From positions 1 through 64,000 of the forward strand of contig JALMLS010000005.1 in assembly GCA_038496445.1 (NCBI GenBank): a stretch of 64,000 nucleotides of DNA, written 5' to 3'. Source of the DNA: Trichosphaerium sp. ATCC 40318 (lineage: Eukaryota > Discosea > Flabellinia > Trichosidae). Made by a program: the position numbers and the translations under genes. This document shows positions 23,047 to 34,300 of this stretch, piece after piece. Below the pieces are notes generated by a model. The model did no database searches. It was not told the origin of the DNA and saw nothing but the letters and a program-made list of their open reading frames with translations. Within the stretch, counting starts at the first letter, position 1, and the number at the start of each line of letters is the position of its first letter.

Positions 23047-25713
23047 ATGTTTAAAAACAAGAAAATAGACCCTGGAGAATCGAAAATATGGAATAATGCT
23101 AACACTGAAGAGCTTGCATCGTTCTGGGAAGGATGGATTACTAAAAGGTGGTACGTTAGCAAATATAAAGGCAAAGACGGGCTGTATCTGTACACGAAAA
23201 CAGAAAAAAAGGGGTACGATCTATTATAGTGGTAATTATGTTCTTATCACGTGATAAAACAGATACCAACCTCTCTGCCCGGTTCTACACGCGGAAGCAT
23301 GGGATACTATGGACGGGGAAGTAAAAATCAGAGCCGTTTTGTTCAGAGCTTCGCACACTATTCTCGGGTTCAACTATGTTCATATGAGAGTAAAAAAGTG
23401 CCTCCCAGAATTGCTACAAGCCGGTAAAAAAACTGACCGATTGGTTTTCGTTAGTACGTGTAGAAACTACCCAAATACAACTAACCATACAAAAGATACG
23501 ATAGAAAAGTTCATTAAAGGTTATCGTAAAGCTCACCACGGTAAGTATCGAATATCTCTAAGTATTCCTAATACACGATAGAGCACCTCGCAAGTATTAA
23601 CGTTCACGGATCAAGCGCTATGATCGCCGTACGTCAATCTTTTAAAATAGTTAGAATATTTGGTCTAAGTTATTGACAGCATCGGTTGGAGCTGGAGGGA
23701 GATCGCAAGGTACTTGGGAGCTGTTTCTTTTTCGACTGATCCGTAATAAATAGTTACTTCTTCCCTGGCATTCATACGTTCAGTGGGACGAAATTACACA
23801 ACATTTAGAACATGGCATGACCGAGTTGATAGAAGACAAGACGCGCAATTATGAGCAACGAATAGAGTATTTCGTCGTAAGCGTTCACTTACCTTTCAAA
23901 TAAATTATTCTCGCAACTAACCATGGTTCACAAGAGCTATTTCTTTGCGCCTATATCTGATAAGCTTGGCGCTTCGAAACATGTGTCAGAAGTTTCTCAG
24001 TGGAAACAATTTCTCAATCCAGAATTCTTCGTAAAGGTAAAGGTATTCGTATTCTTTTCTGTTTGCTTACGTTAGTTGCAAGGGCGGACCATTTAATTTC
24101 ATGATTTCAGCTATCAGTGGACTACGTCGTGCTATGTTCTACGATCGTGAGAAGCCCACAATCATGATACCAGGGGAAGTCAGACAATTGTAAGTACATT
24201 TTACATTTTTCGTACGTTAAATTACACCGATAGGGAGCATTTCAAGATATACCGAGCGTTTGCTGTTGCCTTCTACGGATATTGCGTTCACCAAAGTGAA
24301 CCTGCGTTGAGCCGGTTTGAGCATTGGAAGGTTCAAAGCTACTTTGAGAGTGAAAACAAGCAACAGTTCCTAAAAGCATTCATCAATTATTTTATCAAGT
24401 GTCATTCGCTAAAGGACAGTGTAAAATACAAATGGATGACTCTGGATCCTAAACCTCCTGAAGGTAAGATCGGTAATAGAAACCGTGCATTAGGCTAAAC
24501 AACATAGAGCGGCAAACCCTTCATTTAATAGGCGAGGAGGAATCTGTTCCTCCAGGTAAGTTTCATATATCCTGGCTGCTTTATTAATTTCGTGATGGCA
24601 GAGACGTGCTTCGTAGACCCTCCAGAATGGGAAAAATCCGACATAACTTTTGCTAGAGTTTCTCTTGAGGGTATAGAGAATTGTCCTTGTTATAATAGGC
24701 TTACACTTCTTAGTTAAATTGAAAGGAGGCGTAGAAACAGTTTCAGGTGCTGCCAAGGTAGCTTTTGGAGATGAAATTCCGGGTGGAACTATATTGTCAG
24801 GATACCCTGTACTTATCATTTTCGTGTAATTTGCCAATCTTAGTATTGTTTAGAAATGGCATCAAGAGGTTTACCACAAACACCATCATTTAATTTTTTG
24901 ATTATTTTTTAAGGAAAGAATATTTGCGTGTTACCCTGAGCTTCTGTATTTAACTATGGTCTTACCTAGCCTATACAAAAGGTTGTTATGTTTTTCTAAT
25001 ATTATCTGACATGAATATAGAGAAGCCTGGGTGGTTCAAGGTCTTAGGAGAGTAAATGATTGCAAAGGAAAAAAGACTAAATTTCGTGTAACTGGAGTAT
25101 GCGAAGATGAAGACTTGCATGAAGTAATTGGCATTGATGGTACGCCTTCTCAATAACCTATGTACTTACAATGCCTAGCACTTGTCCATGGTGTAAAGAA
25201 ACCTGTATGATGTTTATTATTCACTAGTCAGTGTTGACTTTCTTTTACAGGCCGACTTGGAGCGAGAATGTAATAAGGCGTATGTCGGATTTGCTGGTGC
25301 TGATTCCAAAGTTTTAGCAACTGGTTTCTGGTACACATAAGATCATATTAGGCCATAGTCTAAATAACACATACAGGGGTTTATCTGAATCCAAAGGCGA
25401 TAAGCAATTACATTCAGTCATTCAACTTATAGCAGGAGCACAAGGTATGGTATTTTAAAAGAAATTGTTGTAAAGGTGTGCATAGCCAATAAGAATATCG
25501 TCTTTATGGTTGAAGGAGATGAAGAATTTAAGGCTGAGTTGGAAGACATATATACATTCTTGGTCAAGGAAAACGTGACGGTACGTTTATATGGCTTCAA
25601 CATTTTCAATAATTGTGACCCAGGTTTCAACTCTCTTCGATGTACTTTCATTTGCAGGCAAAAAGGACAAAGGGGAAGTCTTTGCTACAATCAAAGCAGC
25701 GTTATCTTCCTAA
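23047..25713 (+). CDS. PARG: Poly(ADP-ribose) glycohydrolase (PARG)
   Basis: The catalytic half is recognisable after splicing. A helical N-lobe is followed by a VSGAAKV/PGGTILSG loop, then KWHQEER, which is the family's Gly-rich loop plus the catalytic QEE tract. Next come FACYPELLYL, EAWVVQGLRRV, IGIDG/A, ECNKAYVGFAG, VLATGFWG...KGDKQLHSVIQLIAG and a C-terminal VSTLFDVLSFAGKKDKG ending at TAA 25711-25713. PARG removes poly(ADP-ribose) chains after DNA damage. A 15-nt exon (24854-24868) supplies the QE of QEE. The usual VDFAN and triple-Gly positions read VAFGD and PGG here, so the ADP-ribose pocket differs. About 200 N-terminal residues (23047-23880) have no domain I recognise; they could belong to a separate upstream gene, but the exons join in frame. 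Confidence 0.8.
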
Positions 25714-26152
25714 ACTCTAATCAATCGTTGCTGTTCTTTGTAAGTCTCTTGATTTAATAAAACCAACATGGACTAAAAAAGGGTGATTGAGCTCTAACAG
25801 TACTTTTGGTGCGGACGAGAAATTTATGAGATTTTAGCCCTACACCACCCAAAGCATTTTCGTTGCTCTACCAACTGAGCTACAAGAGAAAGTTTCCTCT
25901 CGACGGGACTCGAACCCGCGACCTCCGGCTCTGCAGGCTGTGCTTCAGAATATACTGTCCACGAACATTGGAGCACCCATTATAAAATGGCCAGAGCCAG
26001 AAGTTGTGGAAAAGTGTTGAGAAATGTGACAGCAGTTTGTAAAACTTGTCTCAATTTCTCGAAAAGAAGTTAGTTTTCTGTAGTACCAAACAACATTGTT
26101 ACAGCGTACAAATTGGTGTGGGAGGTAAAGATTGTTCTTAATCTACGGAACA
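25714..26152. other. Intergenic region holding the tRNA-like locus
   Basis: About 440 bases lie between PARG and the monooxygenase-like gene. The only structured content I can support is the tRNA-like locus on the minus strand at 25850-25940. Confidence 0.5.
25850..25940 (-). tRNA. tRNA-like locus with 3' half upstream of 5' half (candidate permuted tRNA)
   Basis: On the minus strand a perfect T arm with the B-box core GGTTCGAGTCC (25907-25919) and the 3' acceptor strand (25902-25896, then A at 25895) come first. Five bases later follow a 5' acceptor strand (25889-25883), TA, and a perfect D arm/A box TAGCTCAGTTGG (25882-25865). The two acceptor strands TCTCTTG and CGAGAGG pair at all seven positions, counting two G-U pairs, so they appear to belong to one tRNA whose halves are swapped. 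The variable loop AGGTC is canonical. The anticodon stem cannot be completed cleanly: the sequence before AGGTC reads CTGCAGA GCCGG, which would give a GCA (Cys) loop, but the matching 5' strand is not found after the D arm. It may be a permuted gene with an unresolved junction, or two degenerate fragments. Confidence 0.5.
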
Positions 26153-28246
26153 ATGGAAGAAAAGGTGATAGATGTGGTTGCTGTTGGCGCAGGACCAAGG
26201 TATCTTGGTCATTTCGCTAGGGTAGTAAATGATACATAATCTAGCGCTTTGACAGCTGGGTTGCTGCTCAAGACAGACATAAGTTATCATTACCACAACG
26301 ACGAGGATCTAACATACCAAAGAAAGCACTACAGCAGCGATTTGGCAGAGCGAAAAAGAATTAGGAGTGAAATCAGTTTTAAAGCTATCGACCCATCTGG
26401 AGAGTGGATGCATGACTGGCGAAAGAGTTTCAAGACACTTGGCATCTCTTGGCTAAGATCTCCCGTTGTAGTTCACCCAGGTACACTTCTACGCGTAATA
26501 TAGCATTAAACAACGCATGAGTATCAAATACGCCATTAACAACGTTTGTAGATCCCTTTGACGAAAACGCATTATTTTGTTACGCAACCAATACCAACCG
26601 GGCCACGGACCTTAAAACTCTTAATTTACATCAAAAATTGTCAATACGAGGAGGAAAAAAGAAAAAGAAATTAAAATCACAAAGGCCATTTGGATCTTTC
26701 GAGGATGAGCACAAGTTCATGGTGCCTACAAGCGGATTATTTTCTGATTTTTGCAGCAACCTTGTTAAAGAGTACGGTCTAACAGACTCTGTTCAAAAAG
26801 GTTATGGTACGGTCACGTGACAAATGAGTTTTCTATCAAATAAGTCATTGCAATTTTTTAACTGTGCAACTAGTACAAGGTGTCGAAGTGATTGATGAAC
26901 CTGGCACAAAAAAGAAGATCTATAAGATATTAATGGCAGACGAGTAGGCATCTTTTTTCAAATCCGATAAAAAAATTAATAGCACAATTAGAAAGCATGT
27001 ATTGGCTCGCCATGTGATATTCGCTGGTGGTGTATCTCGTAACCGTTATCCTGATTGGTATCAATCGCTCCCTGCAGAGGCGAAGGAAAACTGTGTGTAA
27101 GGACTCTATACCGTGCTTTGTACATAACATTTTGATTGAATAGGCACTCGTATGATATTGATAATTACAACAAATTAACATTTAATCTCGGCACAGGCAG
27201 TGTACTTATTATTGGTTCGTATTAGTACTTGTACTATGACATTATATCTTATTCTTTTGTTACAGGTGGTGGTATTACTAGTGGTTATGTTGCAATAGAT
27301 CTATGCAGAAGAGCTAAACGTTGCACATTGATTATGAGAAAAAAGAAAATGAGTGTCAAGCACTTTGATATCCCTCTCAAGTGGTTCAGTAAGTTTAAAA
27401 ACGCAGAAATGGCAAATTTCTATCAACATGATCTGGAAGGACGTTTTAAGCTTGTGCGAGAAGCCCAAGATGGCGGAAGGTAGCTGATATTTTGTGATAC
27501 AGTTTATTTGTACTTATTTAAACCCTAGCTTTACACCTGAGATTGCTTCACGTCTTATGTGCCTGCAAAAAGAAGTGGATAATTTTAGTATACTTCAAGA
27601 CACTACAATAGAAAGTATAAAATGGGAAGACGAAACAAGTAATTTCGTAGTAAAGTATAGTGGGGAAGAAGCAGAACATAGGTTTGAAAAAGTAGTATTG
27701 GCACTTGGAAAGTACGATTTTTTGGTCATTTCAAATTTAATGAAGAACTTAACTTATATTTTGTAGAGTTGTAGATATCACAAAAGAACCTTTCTTTGAT
27801 AATTTACTTAAAAACCATCCTGTTAACATAGTGTGTGGGCTACCAGATCTTAAGAATAATCTACGGTGGGGTGATTTAGACATATTTGTTACAGGTACCT
27901 ATATTTTCAGTGAAGCCTTTCTGATTGTCACTGTGTAGGAGCATACAGTAGTTTACAAATAGGCCCCAATGGACATAATTTACGAGGAGCCATAAGTAGC
28001 TCACAGCGCATAAGTGACGCTATCCTTGAGGGTTTCTATGCTCAAAAACCTAAACCAAAGAAGGACAGTACTCCTACACCTAACAAACAACCGCCAAAAC
28101 CTAAACCACAAGAGAATGGGTCGCCACCAAATAACACAACAACAACAAAAAAGAAGAGACGAAGAAGGAGAGGCAAAGGCAAAGGGCGTAATAACAATGC
28201 AAACGACAGAGGCTTGCTATATTTTGGTGCTCTTAGTAATTCATAG
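26153..28246 (+). CDS. FAD/NAD(P)-dependent monooxygenase-like oxidoreductase
   Basis: ATG 26153 opens MEEKVIDVVAVGAGPSAL, a Rossmann FAD-binding motif completed across the first intron. Later come WLRSPVVVHPDPFDENAL, VPTSGLFSDFC, a second dinucleotide motif VLIIGGGITSGYVA with a following basic strand (TLIMRKKKM), VVLALG, and a C-terminal TGAYSSLQIGPNGHNLRGA. This two-Rossmann order with a late substrate-side motif is typical of class B flavin monooxygenases and N-hydroxylating enzymes; the exact substrate is unknown. The C-terminus is a proline/asparagine linker and an arginine-lysine run (KKKRRRRRGKGKGR), unusual for the family and perhaps a nuclear or RNA-binding tail. About ten exons; TAG 28244-28246. 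It is convergent with the pseudo-myosin gene, about 140 bp away. Confidence 0.72.
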
Positions 28247-28387
28247 AAAATACAGCAGTAAAAACCAACCATTGCAAGAGAGTTTAACAATACTATTGCT
28301 ATTAGTTGTTTATTTTTTTTTTGTAGCTACAATTTACATTCTTGCGGGTAATGTACACGTGTGCACAAACGTACACTTTTATAAAAA

Positions 28388-31300
28388 TTAATGACTCATT
28401 GAACTTGTTCTTCTCACCAAAGAAGGAGGTTGCCTCCTCTTATGGCTCTTTGATCGCTTGTGTCTTCTACTTTTAGGAGGCTTTGACTCTTCCTTTGCTG
28501 TATTTCCCTTTGAGCTTGATTTGTTTGATGTATCGCTCTTTTCAGACACTACAGACTTTGGAGACCTCAAGGAGCTCTTACGCTTACGCTTCTTCTTCTT
28601 GCGGTCACGTTTCTTAACTACAGCAAGCTTATCCTGCTTGTTTGGATCTTCCTGTTCAAAATCGGAAGGAGCACCACCCTGAGACACTGATTTTCTATGG
28701 GTTCTTTCACTGCTAAAATTGCTACGTCTTGCTAGCGATGTAGAAAGTTCTAGGTTGCTTTGTGATATACCTTTACCTCTTAATACGCTATCAAGTGAAG
28801 TAGGCGTAAAGGTAGTAGGTAGGGATCGAGTGTGGTAGTTAAAAGGCTTTGAAGTGTTACCAAGGCTACTGTTATTAAGTAGCGTTGAGAGTAAGTCTCC
28901 TCTACTGTCCTGAAGATCCATATTGGACACAGACAACCTCATTGGTGGGCTGTTTTTTGATGCTAGCCTTGAAGGTAAACTAGCAGGAGCATTGATAGGA
29001 CTGGTAGACTTTCGGCTAGAAAACAAGGTTAATACAAAGTAGTAGATGGAGTGTATAAGTGTACTTTTTATTCGTCCACTTGACGCTTGATGGTTTGTAT
29101 GGATCAGACATAGAGGATACACGCGCTCTATCAGGGTTCACTTCTTGCCTATCAAATGATACTACACGTGGTGCATAACGCGTGTGCATTTCACGCAGTA
29201 ATCCAAAGTCAGTTTCTCCACCGCTAGTGTCAGCGCTGTGAAAGGTTTAGAACAAGATGATAATAGGGTAAAAGATTAGGTGTACCTGGATCCTGTACTG
29301 GAATTACTAAATGAACATGATTGCGAAGGTAATGACACATATTTTTCAGACTTTTTGAACTTATTGTTTGAGAGTGTGTCTAATCCTGACAATGAAACAG
29401 CTTTTGTTGAATTAGTTAAAGATACGGAAAGAGAAACAACCAACAAAAAAAAAAAGAGCGTACTTAATGGTTCCTCAAGGAGCGAGGCTCTATCAGGGAT
29501 AGCTGTCTTATGCTCAGAGCATACACGATGAAGAATTGTAAGCCATGCGTGAATCTTATCGAGATCCTTAAATCCAATATCCCACGTTTTATCTAAGCAA
29601 CCATTTAGTTTTTGTTCAAACTTTGGTAAAAAACCAAAAGCATTTTCTCTTACTTTGGCTTTCTATTGATAACACGAATGGTTGTCCTTTGACTTTCCGA
29701 ACGTATATTGTTGCACCAATTAATGGTACAATTTTAGATTGAGTTATCTTTCCTGGCTTCCAATACCGAAGATTGCCCCTACAATAATCACGTGAGTAAC
29801 AAAATCCTCTTCGAATGAAGCCAAGAAATACAACGTACTGTTTGGTAAATTCAAATCTCATACGCTTCCACGTGTATCTGCGAAAAGTTTTCTTCTTTCC
29901 AAACAGTAATACACCCTCTAGTACTTTACGTGTACGCGGGGTGATAACATCAATTGGCTGAGATAACCTACGGTCCTCTTTCGCTCTAGGCCGTACTGGA
30001 GATGAACCAGCACTACGTAACTTCTTTCTAGAAATCACACGCTTTAGTTGCTTCACTTCAGCATGTCGTCGTTGTTGAAACGAGCCCATACCAGTCACTG
30101 TTAACAAAAGAGATGTAAGTTTCATGTCGTGCAAGTATTAACAATAAGAGTCATGACGTGCCTACACCTGACGGTAACGTAATTGGTGTCAAACCAGTCT
30201 CACTAATTGTAAAAGAGTACGAGTACTCCCTTGATGGTGTCTCGCGAAATCCACGAATCTCATCAAATTGGTTGCTTACTCTTTTGAATGCTTTTCGAAA
30301 TTCTGTAGGTGCATTCCGTCCTTCTTTCATTCTAGTAAACGGATATGGCTCTACAAAAGTAAACAACAGTAAGTATACTATATTTTCTTGTATTCTAACC
30401 TTTGCAAGAAGCAAGCAAGTGCCACAAGCTTTTATCGTTAATACGCTTTCTTCTAGCTTGAAGGCTTTGAACACGTCTATTAGCACGTTGTAAATAAGGA
30501 TTTATACAAGATCGTAGAGATCCGACAAGCATGGCTGAGTTTTCATCTATTTTGTATAAGTATACATACACGGTGTGGTAACGTTTTCGTACCAATCTCT
30601 AATTTGAATGGACAACCCTCTAGTTGGAAACCACCTACAGCTACAGTGCAGGAGTGATCTCCAGCAACAAGTGGCATAAAATTTACTACTACCATATTTC
30701 GTCCATCTTTTTTAACAGTCTGTAATGCGTCAGTTGGTTTTGGTTCATTCTCACGTACAAAGTTAATGAGGCGTCTAGTCGGTGGTGGTTCTGTTATCGA
30801 TACAGTCACATCCTTTGTTCTTGTATCTCCACCAACAACAATCTTAAAGTGTTCTCGTTTGCCAGCGGTCAAAACACGTGAAGGCATCACAACCCTCGGT
30901 ACGCGTAATTTAGTCTCCGTGTCAGAGTCTGAGTACCCTCTGTGCAACGTGCTTGCCATATCATCTGTACTTAGACTAGAACCGTCATCAAAGTCCTGTA
31001 TAATTATCAGTACACAACACTTATGTTGGGGAAAAAAGATGACCGTACCTCTAAACCTGAGAAATCTAATGGCTTTGAAGATACATCTACAATTTGAACA
31101 CGTTTGAACTGTTCGAGCTCAAGTGAACGACGAAGTTGTTTGTTCTTATTCATAGATTTTCTAATGTGTGAACGAGGTATCATAGAGCTATTGAGCCGCT
31201 TTAACTTTTTCTTTTTGCTTGGACTGGAAGACTTTGTTACTGTGTAGCGTCTATTACCATCTGCTGGAATTGATTCTGCACGTGACAGTACGTTTGGATC

Positions 31301-34300
31301 TATATTTGCCCTCTTTGATAGACTAATGGCTGACTTTGCAAAACTTGAAGTTCCAGTACCAACTGGGCTTGGAGGTTTATGGCTTGATTTACGACGTGAA
31401 GTTGTGGCCATCTTGACGCTTTTCTGAGGACGACTTGATTTCCTCTTTTTCTTACCAGCACGTGAAGTCCTGCTTCGTGCTGGAGAACCTGTTCTTATCT
31501 TTTCGCTATGAAGGAGTGGTACAGGTCGCGATTTCTTTCTGCTTTTCGAACGTGGGCCACCTGTTTTTCTCAATTTCTTGCCTTCCTTCACTTTCTTCAT
31601 CGCAACATTTTTTGCAGACTTTGGAGATAATGGAGATGTATCTCTAGCGTCAATATTTGTAGCATCACCAATGACAACCTTCTTGAAAACGGGAAGATTC
31701 GAGTTGGAATCGCGTGGTGAAGTGGCTTTTGATTTTTTTGATTTGGCGATAGTTGGTGCTTGGATTGAGTCAATTGATACAGAAGACTCATTTGATTCCG
31801 TAGACTCACCACTACGATTTGCATTGCTGGTTATGCGCATACGGGCGGCGCGCCTACGTGGTGATTTTCGAGGAGAAAGCTTCATCTTGCTCCGTGCAGA
31901 CTTCCTGGGCGACTTGCGAGGTTTTTTCTTTCTAGAGCGTACTTTTGGACTCTTTAATGCTTTGGCCTTGTCTGCTGATGCCTCAACAATTGGGGTTGCT
32001 TCAGTGCCGATAACCTCAGCAGCATACGTGTCAATGTTAGTGTCGACTAATACCTCCGTGCTTGGATTGGCTTCTGAGCTAGTATCCGCAGCATCATCTG
32101 CATTAACCGATACCTCGGCACCTGGGTTTGATTTGCTTACAATGTCCTCAGTTGCATCTGTATCAACACAGCCATCAACGGACGCTGCTGTAGTTGGCTT
32201 TGCTTTGTCAATAACCTCAGCGGGGTATGTATCAGCATCTGTGTCAACTAATACCTCCGTTACTGGCTTATCTTTAGAGCTAATATCCTCAGTAGCATCT
32301 GTGTCGACACCTCCATCGATTGATTTCATTGTGCTTGGTGCAGCTTTGCCGTCTGTCTCCACGCTATCTTTTGTTTCCGATTCTTCAGAATTGGATGACA
32401 AATCTTCATCTTCAGACGTATCTGCATCTGTACTGCTATTTTGCTGTTCCAAACTGTTTGTGTCATTGTCTGCTGTATTTTCGACGAATGCCAAACACTT
32501 ACCAGTTATCTCGCCTTCCTAAACGCTATGTAAGAGAATTGATCATACACGGGATCATACAGTGAGCCTACGAAGGTATTCTTCCAATATTACTAGTGTT
32601 TCATTACCGACAAACAATTTTGTATTTCCGAATGCCACCCTATCTTCTGGAATACCAATATCCTCACATAGACTCTTCACAGCTTCTTTAATATCGCTGG
32701 AGTGCAATGATAAACTCCTTGGTGATATAGCAACAGAAAATCTATACAAAGTGTGAAAACGTGTTACAAAAAAAATGATGAACTATACCGTTGATAGAAC
32801 AATTTGTAGTCTTGATAAGCAGACCATGCTCGCTTGGCAAACTTGGCTGTTGCAACCAATCTCCAGGACCTTGAACAACTTGTAAATCTTGTACAATATT
32901 AAGTAGTCACGTACTTTATCTGCTTGGCAACAGATACAGCATCCACAATTCTTGGCACTTTGAAATTGTTTGGTTTTATGCATCGTACATAATGGCAGGA
33001 GGTATCACCAATTGTTCTCAGAAGCGAATTAAGAGATTCTTGAAACTGTGCTGTGACACTTGAAAACTTAAATGTGCCTTGACCTACTGCTTGAGCACGT
33101 CTAGGGCTAGCCTCTAATCACATATAAATAAAAGTTGTTTCTTTTTGTACTATTCAAACCTATGGGTGTTGCCGAAAATGAAGCAATAAAAGTATTGGTA
33201 CTCTTAATCATCAACCTACAATAATAAGTATTACACAGTACAGATTTAAAAAAACCACCTACCTGGTTTGTTCAACAATAACAAAATCTTTGTTTTTTTC
33301 CATGAATCTGTCGCCGTCATATGATACTATTCATCAAAGTTAAACAGAAAATAAGTTAATAAACCGTACTTTTCCCAGCAAAGTGTTCAATTGTGAAGGT
33401 TGTTCTACCGAAGCGCGATTTGGAGTATATTTTGTTTTCTGCAAAAGTACCATTCAACTTTGTCATAAAAGACTCTGTTGTCCCAGTACGAAACCTAAAA
33501 AAACATAAAAAGTGATGAACGTCACTTGATGACAATACCTGCATTCATCATCGAGTACGCCTAGTATGCCAGGTAAAGCGTCTGCGCCTTCTATGGTATC
33601 AATGCATTCCTAAATACACTGTTATTAAAAGTAATTGGCGTGCAAACATTACTTGGTTGTCAGGTAATTGTTGTGCTTCCCAGCCAATCTCCTCGCTTTC
33701 GAACATGCGTTGTGTTCTGGACACATAGTCATAGTACTAATCAAAAATAAGAATAAATCGCTCGATAAAATATCACGTGCCTGGTGCTGAAGTTTTTCAT
33801 TGGCGTAATTTACACAAAATTGTTCCAAGCTATTTACTTTGCGAGTCTCAAAACCATTAATGTTAAGAATACCAATGACTTGTTTGTGATCTTCTGCAGG
33901 TGCTATTGCATCATTGACAGCTTTTACAATCCTGGTACAGTAGATTAGATGAATTTAAAGACAAAGCGCTACTGTACCAATCAAAGGTCCTTTGGTAGAC
34001 CCACATCGCCAAGGAATCACGGGCATTATATGCTTCATCCTTACTTAGAAATATATCAAAACTCTCGCCATTCATGACTACTTGACGTTGTGTCATAGAG
34101 GCCAGTAAATCATTTGCAGGTACGCCCTTTATAAAAAAGTTAGGGTAGTGCTTATAAAGAATGATATAACGCACAAGTAATTCTGCAGCAAACTGTAGTG
34201 GTTCATCATCAACAAGGGAAACAGATTCTTTGGATTTCTTGGTAAATTTAATATTTCCAACATGAAGTATGCCAGCCAAAGCTCTTACACCAAACATTAG

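Noticed and set aside
25850-25940. An ordinary contiguous tRNA gene on either strand
   Set aside because: The T arm precedes the D arm on the coding strand, and neither a second B box downstream nor a second A box upstream is present, so a standard layout does not fit.
31578-32522. Long plus-strand frame of about 314 codons antisense to the pseudo-myosin tail
   Set aside because: It is the shadow of the repetitive acidic tail; the minus-strand frame continues the motor gene and has the typical biased composition.
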